From assembly GCA_964384525.1 (NCBI GenBank), contig CAYLKO010000048.1:1-22053 (forward strand): 22,053 nucleotides of DNA. The letters run 5' to 3'. The stretch's first letter is position 1. Every line of letters begins with the position of its first letter. Source of the stretch: SHZI01 sp964384525. GTDB lineage: Bacteria > Pseudomonadota > Gammaproteobacteria > Steroidobacterales > GCA-2729495. Below the pieces are notes generated by a model. That model was not told the origin of the DNA, made no database searches, and was given only the letters and a program-made list of their open reading frames with translations. Of this stretch, positions 14,893 through 21,176 are shown in pieces. Both the position numbers and the translations under genes were made by a program.

Positions 14893-15587
14893 GCAATTTT
14901 CCGCACAGGCGTGCCGGCAACCGCGATCGCATCCAGCCCGCGAAAGAGTTGGCCGTACAGCCAGAACATGGCCCGCGCACACTGCTGGACAGCCTGCCGG
15001 TCTGCCGGCTCCGCGAGCTTTTCCAGGATCTGGCCCAGGAACTGCACGTGGGACTGATCGAGCTCGCCGTGACTCCTCAGGTAGGTGAAAGCTTCCACCG
15101 GCAGTCCCAGCGCGGCCTGAATCGTGGTTGCCGCACGGGTGGCGAGCGTCGCGCTCGTGCCCGCCAGCATGAACACCATGCCGAAGAAACCCACCGGCTC
15201 GCGGCGCAGGATCACGTCCCAGGCATAAGCCACGAGAGCGTCGGTCGCCACGTGGGGTGTGGACGCCCGCACTGCCTGGGGATCCCCGCCCGCTGCGGCA
15301 ATGTCGTTCAGGATCCACTCGTCGTGGCCGATCTCCTCCTCAAGGTAATGCAGGACCGCACCGCGCAGGCAGGCGTGGCGCTCGGGCAGATGGGCGCCGA
15401 GTGCCATCAGCAGGGGGACCGTGTGTCGCACGTGATGCCAGGCCTGGGTGAGAAAAGCCAGATAGCGCTGCCGGTCGAGCCGGCCGGTGAGTGCGTCCTG
15501 GATCGCCGGGGCAGAAACGAGAAACTCCCGGTCTGCCGCCGTGTGCTGCTGGAGTTGCTCGAAGAATGTCATTGCGCTTTCCTTCAT
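14889..15587 (-). CDS. Heme-oxygenase-like diiron protein (HDO; TenA/CADD-like fold)
   Basis: A 232-residue all-helical protein of the TenA/PqqC/heme-oxygenase-like superfamily, of the type usually annotated iron-containing redox enzyme. It carries metal-ligand spacing expected for HDOs: EIGH (Glu85-x2-His88) in HYLEEEIGHDEW and Hx3Dx2H (His173, Asp177, His180, with Glu175) in RSHGELDQSHVQF. Characterised HDOs such as UndA, SznF, BesC and CADD use this fold for O2-dependent decarboxylation, N-oxygenation or C-C cleavage. No thiaminase Cys pattern is evident. Two starts are possible: the ATG at 15587 overlapping the ligase stop (ATGA), or the ATG at 15572, preceded by AAGGAA at good spacing and giving MTFFEQLQQ. 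It lies between an acyl ligase and an SDR, so it probably oxidises the activated substrate or a derivative. Confidence 0.85.
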   Translation of the reverse strand: MKESAMTFFEQLQQHTAADREFLVSAPAIQDALTGRLDRQRYLAFLTQAWHHVRHTVPLLMALGAHLPERHACLRGAVLHYLEEEIGHDEWILNDIAAAGGDPQAVRASTPHVATDALVAYAWDVILRREPVGFFGMVFMLAGTSATLATRAATTIQAALGLPVEAFTYLRSHGELDQSHVQFLGQILEKLAEPADRQAVQQCARAMFWLYGQLFRGLDAIAVAGTPVRKIA

Positions 15588-17050
15588 GAGGCGGCTGCTT
15601 CCTGATAGAGGCTCTGGATCAGTGGCGCGTGACGGTCGAGGATACGGTCGCGGCGCAATCGCCCGTTGACGGTAAGCAGACCGTTCTCCACGGAAAAAGG
15701 TTGGTCCACCAGTGCATGGCAGCGGATCCGGGCATAGTCCGGCAGCCGGGTGTTGGCCCGGGCGACGGCTGATGTCACGGCGGCCCGGTCCGCGCCCGCT
15801 GCGGGGCTGATCAGTGCGCCGAGCCAGGGCTGCGCTTCGCCGACCACCATGGCCGCCCCGACGGCTGGTTCAAACGCCAACTCCCGCTCGACCCACTCGG
15901 GGGAGATATTGCGGCCGAGGCTGGTGATGATCAGGTTGCCCAGCCGCCCCCGCACGTACAGATAACCATCGGCATCGAGTTCGCCCAGCTCCCCGGTCGC
16001 GAGCTCGGAAGAGGCGGGTGGTCCGCCGAGATAGCCGGCATGCCCCGCGCCGCGTACGAAGATCTCTCCTCGTGCGTCGAGCCGCAGGCGCACATGAGGC
16101 AGCGGCCGGCCCACACTGCCCGGCCGGTTGGCGTCGGGCCGGTTCAGCGCGACCACCGAGCCGCACTCGGACAAACCGTAACCCTCGAACACCGGCAGAC
16201 CCAGCGTTGCGGCTCGCGCCAGCAGCTCCGGGGCCATCACCGCGCCGCCCACCGCGATGAAACGCAGTGAGGCCGGGACTTGCCAGCCGGCTGCAGCTGC
16301 GCTGACCACCAGCCGCAGCAGTTCCGGCACGAGGATCAGGCTGGAGGGCTGGGCGGCCGTGAGTGTGTTGATGAAGGCAGCCGGATTCACGCCGCCGTAG
16401 CTGATGCCCAGCGTCGCCATTGACCGCAGCTCGCAGCATGCACCCGAGGCCAGCGCCACCTGCAGGCCGGCGATATTCTCCAGCAGCGTGGGCAGCGGCA
16501 GCACGCACAGGTGACGCTCGATCTTCAGTCCTGCCGTGGCGGCAGTCACCGACGACACCACGTCATCGATGTTGCGTGCAGTCAGGCACACGCCCTTGGG
16601 TGCAGCCGTGCTGCCGGAGGTATAGGTGACCTTCACCGTGCCAGTCGGCACGACAGGCGGCGCGGGGACTGGCCGCGTCAGCAGCGTCAACCCCGTGTTG
16701 GGTGACAAGCCGGCGATACGGAAGGCCGGATCGAGCAGCTGCAGCCGATCGGACGAATCCGTCAGGACTGCATCGACGCCGGCATCATTGAGTGCGTGCG
16801 CGACCTGACCGACGGTGAAGTAGCCGGGCAGCGGAACGTTGAGAGTGCCGAGCTCATGCAGCGCCAGGTCGGTAAGGGCCCAGGCCACGCTGTTGTCGGC
16901 AAGCAATCCAAAGCGCCGACCGCCGCAGCCCGCAAGCCAGGTGCGCTCGGCCTCGATGAGCCCCGGCAATTCGTCGCCCCGGACCACCCGACCCGTGTCC
17001 CGCAGGGCGACCCCGGCAGCTGGAGCACGGCCAGAAATTCCAGCGGGCAT
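15584..17050 (-). CDS. AMP-forming acyl/aryl ligase (ANL superfamily)
   Basis: A 488-residue adenylating enzyme. Core motifs: VTYTSGSTAAPKGV (P-loop), LPLPTLLENIAGLQ, GYGLSECGSVVALN (A5), YLYVRGRLGNLIITSLGRNISPEWVE (A7/A8 hinge; Asp of the usual GR-x-K/D position is replaced by Gly-Asn). The C-terminal A10 position, normally a catalytic Lys in NGxLTPTxKxKR-type sequences, reads NGLLTVNGRLRRDRI, with Arg. It would activate a carboxylic acid as acyl-AMP and possibly pass it to CoA or another acceptor. The ATG at 17050 overlaps the hemolysin-family stop (TGATG); upstream codons to 17155 lie within that gene. The protein is shorter than FadD-type ligases at the N terminus. No carrier protein is visible nearby. 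Confidence 0.88.
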   Translation of the reverse strand: MPAGISGRAPAAGVALRDTGRVVRGDELPGLIEAERTWLAGCGGRRFGLLADNSVAWALTDLALHELGTLNVPLPGYFTVGQVAHALNDAGVDAVLTDSSDRLQLLDPAFRIAGLSPNTGLTLLTRPVPAPPVVPTGTVKVTYTSGSTAAPKGVCLTARNIDDVVSSVTAATAGLKIERHLCVLPLPTLLENIAGLQVALASGACCELRSMATLGISYGGVNPAAFINTLTAAQPSSLILVPELLRLVVSAAAAGWQVPASLRFIAVGGAVMAPELLARAATLGLPVFEGYGLSECGSVVALNRPDANRPGSVGRPLPHVRLRLDARGEIFVRGAGHAGYLGGPPASSELATGELGELDADGYLYVRGRLGNLIITSLGRNISPEWVERELAFEPAVGAAMVVGEAQPWLGALISPAAGADRAAVTSAVARANTRLPDYARIRCHALVDQPFSVENGLLTVNGRLRRDRILDRHAPLIQSLYQEAAAS

Positions 17051-17640
17051 CAGCGGCGACGACTCAAGCGGCCCAGGCGGCGCGGCACCAGCCCTGGTGA
17101 CCCAGGCAGGTAACCAGCCATGACCCGCGGGTCCATGGTGTAGTAATCGCCCCACGCATCACCGGGAACCACTCGCTGGCTGTCGGCGTGGCACACCTCC
17201 ACGACCGGGGCGGCAACACTTTGCAGGATGTCGCGGATGAGGCTGGTCGCGGTGAATACCACCCAGGTGAGGCCGTGCTCCGCCAGGTGACGTGGCAGCA
17301 GCGTGAGCAGGTAACGGCCGGTCCGGCAGCTGCTGCCAGCGAAGTTGCCGATTTCGGCGATCTGCTGCCGCGACACGGTCGTTCCCAGGCGGGTCGCCAG
17401 CTCGATCTCGATCGGCTGGTCCAGATACTGTTCCAGGTAAAGCGCTTCCTGGTCCGCCAGCCGGTAGCCCACGACACCACACAGATGGCTGCCACGGTTG
17501 AGGGCGAGCAGCGTCGGCATGAACGAGGACACCTGTGCGCCGTGCTTGCGCCCATAGGCCTCCTGAACGAATTGCTCGGCTGCACGCCGGCCCGGGCTGG
17601 TGCGCTCCATTGATGACAGCACGCTGAACTCCGAACCCAT
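17050..17640 (-). CDS. Thermostable-hemolysin-family protein (GNAT-like)
   Basis: A 196-residue member of the thermostable hemolysin family (Pfam PF12261, named after Vibrio delta-VPH). Visible family features: AEQFVQEAYGRKHGAQVSSFMPTLLAL, HLCGVVGYRLADQEALYLEQYLDQPIE, SRQQIAEIGNFAGSSCRTGR and LTWVVFTATSLIRDIL. The order of strands (sensing substrate, then central EIGNFA strand, then a pocket helix) resembles N-acyltransferase/AHL-synthase-type GNAT folds, so the hemolysin name may not reflect its role. The start is uncertain: ATG 17640 (chosen) keeps the first strand; 17664 and 17610 are alternatives, and none has a clear Shine-Dalgarno sequence. It is the first gene of the coupled operon, preceded by a dyad and by the terminator of the neighbouring gene. 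There is no signal peptide. Confidence 0.82.
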   Translation of the reverse strand: MGSEFSVLSSMERTSPGRRAAEQFVQEAYGRKHGAQVSSFMPTLLALNRGSHLCGVVGYRLADQEALYLEQYLDQPIEIELATRLGTTVSRQQIAEIGNFAGSSCRTGRYLLTLLPRHLAEHGLTWVVFTATSLIRDILQSVAAPVVEVCHADSQRVVPGDAWGDYYTMDPRVMAGYLPGSPGLVPRRLGRLSRRR

Positions 17641-17675
17641 GGTGTTACGGGTTGGACGGGTCATCTGCAAGGAAG

Positions 17676-17692
17676 CAATCGGTGGCCGATTG
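17676..17692. promoter_or_regulatory. Perfect dyad upstream of the hemolysin-ligase-HDO-SDR operon
   Basis: CAATCGG (17676-17682) and CCGATTG (17686-17692) are perfect 7-bp reverse complements around a 3-nt spacer, 36-52 nt before the ATG at 17640. It lies between the PEP-CTERM gene terminator and the operon, where an operator or promoter must sit. No -35/-10 pair is obvious. Confidence 0.4.
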
Positions 17693-17694
17693 AC

Positions 17695-17731
17695 CCCCCA
17701 AAAAGACGCGGCCCCCGAATGGGGGCCCCGC
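17695..17731 (-). terminator. Rho-independent terminator of the PEP-CTERM gene
   Basis: On the minus strand the stem GGCCCCC-loop ATTC-GGGGGCC (17727-17710) is GC-rich and can be extended with a bulge by flanking GCGG/CCGC. It is followed by TCTTTTT. It lies just after the PEP-CTERM stop (17754) and separates that gene from the hemolysin-family operon. Confidence 0.85.
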
Positions 17732-17753
17732 ATGGTCACGACAGTCAGGCGTA

Positions 17754-18416
17754 TCAGGCGCGGGCAGCGATGCTCCGGCGACGGGCAATACCCAGCAGGC
17801 CGAGGGCGCTGCCGAACAGCCACACAGCGGCCGGAACCGGCACCACGCTGTAGTTGAAGTTCATCTGCAGCCAGGCGGTGCTGTTTGCCTTGGTGGGGTC
17901 GAACAGGTCATCCCGGGCCTTGCGCACCCGCAATACCAGATTCTGGCCGCTCACGAGTGCGGAGAACTGGGCGGGTGGGCTTGCCGTTGTCCCGTCGGCC
18001 ATCAGCCCGTTGTACAGGTTCCCCGCAAAGCCGCGGTGATCCGCCGGGTTGCAGAGGTGGGTTGCCGCGTTGTTGACAACACAGGTCTCGCCTGCAGTCT
18101 TGATCAGGCTGGTGGTGCCAAGGGTCGAGGTGCCCGAGAATGTGTTGGTGAAGTCAGCGCCGAAACCCTTGAGCAGGTACTGGATCTGACCCACTGTCAG
18201 GTTGCCTGCGCCGTCGTCGGTCACCGTGGAAAGGCCACAGCTGATGCACTGGGAGGCGGCCAGAGGACCGGCACCGAAGGTGTACGTGCCCGGCGCGCTT
18301 GAGGTGTTGAACGTGATGGATTGCAGCTGATAGACGGTTGCACTCTGGGCAGTACCCGCGGCCATGGCAAGCGCAGCCACAACCAGCAATTGCCGACGAA
18401 TTGATCTGAGTAACAT
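17754..18416 (-). CDS. PEP-CTERM-sorted exported protein
   Basis: A 220-residue secreted protein. It has an N-terminal signal peptide (LLVVAALAMAAGTAQSA) and a C-terminal sorting tail made of VPVPAAVWLFGS, a short hydrophobic helix and IARRR, the VPxPAAVWLFGSG...ARR form of the PEP-CTERM signal, recognised by exosortase in EPS-producing Gram-negatives. The mature body contains a CxxC (Cys57, Cys60) and two further Cys, and is rich in Gly/Thr/Ser; no enzyme domain is recognised. The ATG at 18416 follows GGAGGGGG with 6 nt spacing. A strong terminator follows, so it is a single-gene unit. No exosortase gene is in the window. Function beyond surface or matrix location is unknown. Confidence 0.85.
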   Translation of the reverse strand: MLLRSIRRQLLVVAALAMAAGTAQSATVYQLQSITFNTSSAPGTYTFGAGPLAASQCISCGLSTVTDDGAGNLTVGQIQYLLKGFGADFTNTFSGTSTLGTTSLIKTAGETCVVNNAATHLCNPADHRGFAGNLYNGLMADGTTASPPAQFSALVSGQNLVLRVRKARDDLFDPTKANSTAWLQMNFNYSVVPVPAAVWLFGSALGLLGIARRRSIAARA

Positions 18417-18693
18417 GATGGTCCCCCTCCAAATGGAGTTTTGTTGCTTACAAACTCTGTTTTTTTCGTGTCTCCGCCGGCAGTTGCCACTGTTCGTCGT
18501 GGCTGTCTGCCTTTGGGCACGTCTGGACCATAGCAGCAACAGAACGGTTTGCGCCAGTGCGCCGCCGGCACTTCACATAAGGTGGCCGGTCTGGTTCACG
18601 AATACCGCAGCGTTTCCCGATAACGGCTCTCGATGCCATCCGTACTACCATGCGCGATCCACTTTTTCCGTTACCAACCGCCTGGAGTCCACC

Positions 18694-19083
18694 ATGAAAA
18701 CCCTCATCGCCATGTCAGCCCTGATTTTTGCCAGTGTCGCCACCGCACAAATGGATGGCATGACCCCGGAAATGCAACAGATGATGCAGAAGAACTTGGG
18801 GCAGCTTCAGCAATGCTTTGCCCATATTGACCACAAGGCTTTGGAAAATCTGCGGGTCCGGACGGAGAAAGTGGAGTCGGAAGTGAAGCGGCTGTGCGCC
18901 GCCGGCCAGCGCGATGCAGCCCAGGAAAAGGCGACCACCTTCGGTCTTGAAATCAGCAAGGATCCCGAGTTGCAGAAGATCCAGAAGTGCGGCGAAAGCC
19001 TCCAGGGCATGCAGCTTCCGGGTGAGTTGCTTTCCAGGTCCGTCAAGGATGGCGCAGAGGCCGGGCATATTTGCGACATCTGA
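18694..19083 (+). CDS. Small secreted four-cysteine helical protein, unknown function
   Basis: A 129-residue protein with a clear signal peptide (MKTLIAMSALIFASVATA, cut before Gln). The mature part is Met/Gln-rich at first (MDGMTPEMQQMMQKN), then predicted helical with charged heptad-like segments (ALENLRVRTEKVESEVKRLC), and has four Cys (in QQCFAHI, RLCAAG, QKCGES and HICDI) that could form two disulfides. The ATG follows GGAG. I recognise no characterised family. It is flanked by a divergent PEP-CTERM gene (the 277 bp between them shows no other gene) and by the VOC gene 64 bp downstream on the same strand. Confidence 0.75.
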   Translation: MKTLIAMSALIFASVATAQMDGMTPEMQQMMQKNLGQLQQCFAHIDHKALENLRVRTEKVESEVKRLCAAGQRDAAQEKATTFGLEISKDPELQKIQKCGESLQGMQLPGELLSRSVKDGAEAGHICDI

Positions 19084-19147
19084 TGCGGGCAGCTGGCTTC
19101 TTATAGAATCCTCACGGAGCAACCATGCGTCTGTCAGGAGCCTCCAC

Positions 19148-20143
19148 ATGACCACCACCACACCTGCTGCCAGCGTTCCCCTGAGCGCTGTCATCATCGG
19201 CGTCAAGAGCCTCGATGCGGCCCTCGACTTCTACGCCGGCACGCTGGGACTCGAGGTGGCCGCCCGACTCACCTGGCAAGGTCCGGAATTCGAGCGCTAC
19301 TGGCACCTGCCGGCAGGCGCCACGGCCCGCTGTGCCTTCCTCGGGCAGGGGGCCGACCCGGTCGGGCGCATTCAATTGATGGAATTCGATGCGCCGGACC
19401 GGAAGCTCGTGAGGCCTCCGGAAATCCGTCGCGCCACCGGCTTGTTCAACCTGAACATCTATGCCAGCGACATGGAGCAGGATTACGCAAAGCTGAAGGC
19501 GCAGGGCTTCAATTTCTGGAGCCAGCCGGCACGCAACAACTTTGGTCCGGCAGTGGGTGAAACGCTGGAGGCCGCTTTCGATGGGCCGGACGGCGTGGTC
19601 ATCAACCTGATCCAGCTGCTGTCGGATGATCCCAAAACCGTGATCGGCCACATCACGCAGTTCATTGAAAAATACGGTCGTACGCCGACCGGCTTTACCT
19701 CGGTCGTGACCACGGCGCACGGGGTCCTCGACATGGACAAAGCGCTGGCGTTCTACCACGGGCCGCTGCGCATGACCTTGTTCATCGAATCGGTGCTCAA
19801 GGGGCCGGTGACGAATCGGGCCCTGTGCCTGCCGGCAGAGTCGGAGACCCGCAGCGTGATCGTCCAGGGTGCGCACGAGTACGGCAAGATCGCATTGGCA
19901 ACCCCGATGAACTACACGGTGCCGAATCTGGTGCCCGATGCGGTTGCGCCCAATATCGGTTATCTGGCCCAGGCGTTTCAGGTGGCCAGTTTGGACGAGG
20001 CGGCGGCAGCGAGCGCTGCGGCGGGCGCCGCGGTGTATTCGGCACCGATGACCATTGATCTGCCGGGCCGCGGCCCGTGCCGGTCCATGCTGGTGCGGAA
20101 CCCCGGCAGCGGGGCGCTGCAGGAGCTCTTCGAACTCAGTTAG
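19148..20143 (+). CDS. Two-domain VOC (glyoxalase/bleomycin-resistance-fold) protein
   Basis: A 331-residue protein with two vicinal-oxygen-chelate modules. Module 1 (~residues 10-155) opens LSAVIIGVKSLDAALDFYAGTLGLEVAAR and contains GRIQLMEFDAPDRK; module 2 (~175-330) opens FTSVVTTAHGVLDMDKALAFYHGPLRMTLF and ends GALQELFELS. VOC proteins bind a metal and catalyse isomerisation, ring cleavage or C-C bond chemistry, or sequester ligands; the metal residues here do not single out a reaction. The ATG has AGGAG 7 nt upstream; the frame is open further upstream inside the preceding gene, but without family similarity. The stop codon lies inside a 14-bp tandem repeat shared with the convergent permease gene. 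Confidence 0.88.
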   Translation: MTTTTPAASVPLSAVIIGVKSLDAALDFYAGTLGLEVAARLTWQGPEFERYWHLPAGATARCAFLGQGADPVGRIQLMEFDAPDRKLVRPPEIRRATGLFNLNIYASDMEQDYAKLKAQGFNFWSQPARNNFGPAVGETLEAAFDGPDGVVINLIQLLSDDPKTVIGHITQFIEKYGRTPTGFTSVVTTAHGVLDMDKALAFYHGPLRMTLFIESVLKGPVTNRALCLPAESETRSVIVQGAHEYGKIALATPMNYTVPNLVPDAVAPNIGYLAQAFQVASLDEAAAASAAAGAAVYSAPMTIDLPGRGPCRSMLVRNPGSGALQELFELS

Positions 20144-20190
20144 TCGCGCTCAGTTGGTTGCGCTCAGTTGGTCGTGCTCAGTTGGTCGTG
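20135..20190. repeat. 14-bp tandem repeat (four units) at a convergent gene junction
   Basis: Four consecutive 14-bp units: CTCAGTTAGTCGCG, CTCAGTTGGTTGCG and two identical CTCAGTTGGTCGTG. The VOC stop TAG (20141-20143) is in unit 1, and the permease stop (TCA at 20178-20180, minus strand) is in unit 4. Confidence 0.92.
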
Positions 20191-21011
20191 CTGGGGGTGG
20201 CGCCGGGGCGGCTGGCATGGCGCCCGATGGCCATCGCCAGGAAGAAGCTGGTCACCACCGCCACGACGACGGCGATGCTGACGCCCAGATCCCGGCCTTC
20301 AGTCCAGTCGCGCACCGCGGGGGAGAACAATTTCAGCGCACCGATCGCGGCGACGCCGAGGCTCAGGATGGCCACGGCGAAACTCATGATCCGGGAGGCC
20401 ACTGCAGCCAGGCGGTCCGTGCGCCCCAGCAGGCGGGACACCCATAGCCCGTTCAGGCCGTCGACCAGCGCCATGCCCAGCGTGAAGAGCACGGCCAGCA
20501 GCAAGGTGGCGCCGATGCCGGCGTATTGCGACGGCAGCACCGCAAACAAGGCCGCCTGACTCACGGTATCGAAGGACACCGCAAAGACAGCCCCGACGGC
20601 GGCAATGCTGCCCGGTGTTTTTGCCGTGAGCAGCCGGCCAAACAGGCGGCTGCGCAGGCCCACGGGCTGCACAACGGCATTGGGTCCGGTACGCAGGGCA
20701 GCCACCAGGTTGGCGAGCCCGAGGATCGTGAGAAACACGATGGAGACCCAGGCACCGACGGCCAGCAGCGCAGTCGGCGCCTGCCATTGGCTGGCGAGCA
20801 GGCTGACGGTGGTCGCGATGATGATGACCACGAGACCATGCCCGAGGGCGAAGTACGCCCCGGACCACTGCCCCAGCCGTGAATTGCCGCCACTGTTGAA
20901 GCGGGCGAGGCCGTCGATGGCGGCGAGATGATCGGCATCCAGTCCATGTCGCATGCCGAGCGCACCGGCGATCAGGCCCAGGGCAATCAGGCTGTCAGGA
21001 CTGGCATCCAC
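20178..21011 (-). CDS. Nickel/cobalt permease (NiCoT/NicO type)
   Basis: A 277-residue inner-membrane transporter with about seven hydrophobic helices. Helix II carries GMRHGLDADHLAAIDGLARF, containing HGLDADH, the HX4DH nickel/cobalt-recognition signature of HoxN/NixA-type permeases. Further family segments are YFALGHGLVVIIIATTVSLL, VSFDTVSQAALFAV (usual FDTATE-type motif, with Gln for Glu) and FTLGMALVDGLNGLWVS. Start is GTG at 21011, supported by AGGAGA about 10 nt upstream. Its substrate, Ni or Co, cannot be decided; no hydrogenase or urease gene is nearby. It converges with the VOC gene and is divergent from the molybdenum enzyme. Confidence 0.9.
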   Translation of the reverse strand: MDASPDSLIALGLIAGALGMRHGLDADHLAAIDGLARFNSGGNSRLGQWSGAYFALGHGLVVIIIATTVSLLASQWQAPTALLAVGAWVSIVFLTILGLANLVAALRTGPNAVVQPVGLRSRLFGRLLTAKTPGSIAAVGAVFAVSFDTVSQAALFAVLPSQYAGIGATLLLAVLFTLGMALVDGLNGLWVSRLLGRTDRLAAVASRIMSFAVAILSLGVAAIGALKLFSPAVRDWTEGRDLGVSIAVVVAVVTSFFLAMAIGRHASRPGATPSTTN

Positions 21012-21073
21012 CGTGTTCCGTCTCCTCTGTCAATGGGCCGAATGCACTGCGCCAGACGGCGTCAAGCGGCGGA

Positions 21074-21085
21074 TGACAATTGTCA
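21074..21085. promoter_or_regulatory. 12-bp palindrome in the permease / molybdenum-enzyme intergenic region
   Basis: TGACAATTGTCA is a perfect palindrome within the 165-bp divergent gap, 63 nt from the permease start and 92 nt from the molybdenum-enzyme start. It could be an operator controlling one or both genes; no regulator is identifiable. Confidence 0.3.
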
Positions 21086-21176
21086 GCATCCACACCGGCG
21101 CCGGAAATATAGCATCATGGCGTCAGTGTGTCCGACCCGGGAGCCGGGGATTGTTGGCTTGTATCAGGAGTGCTGC

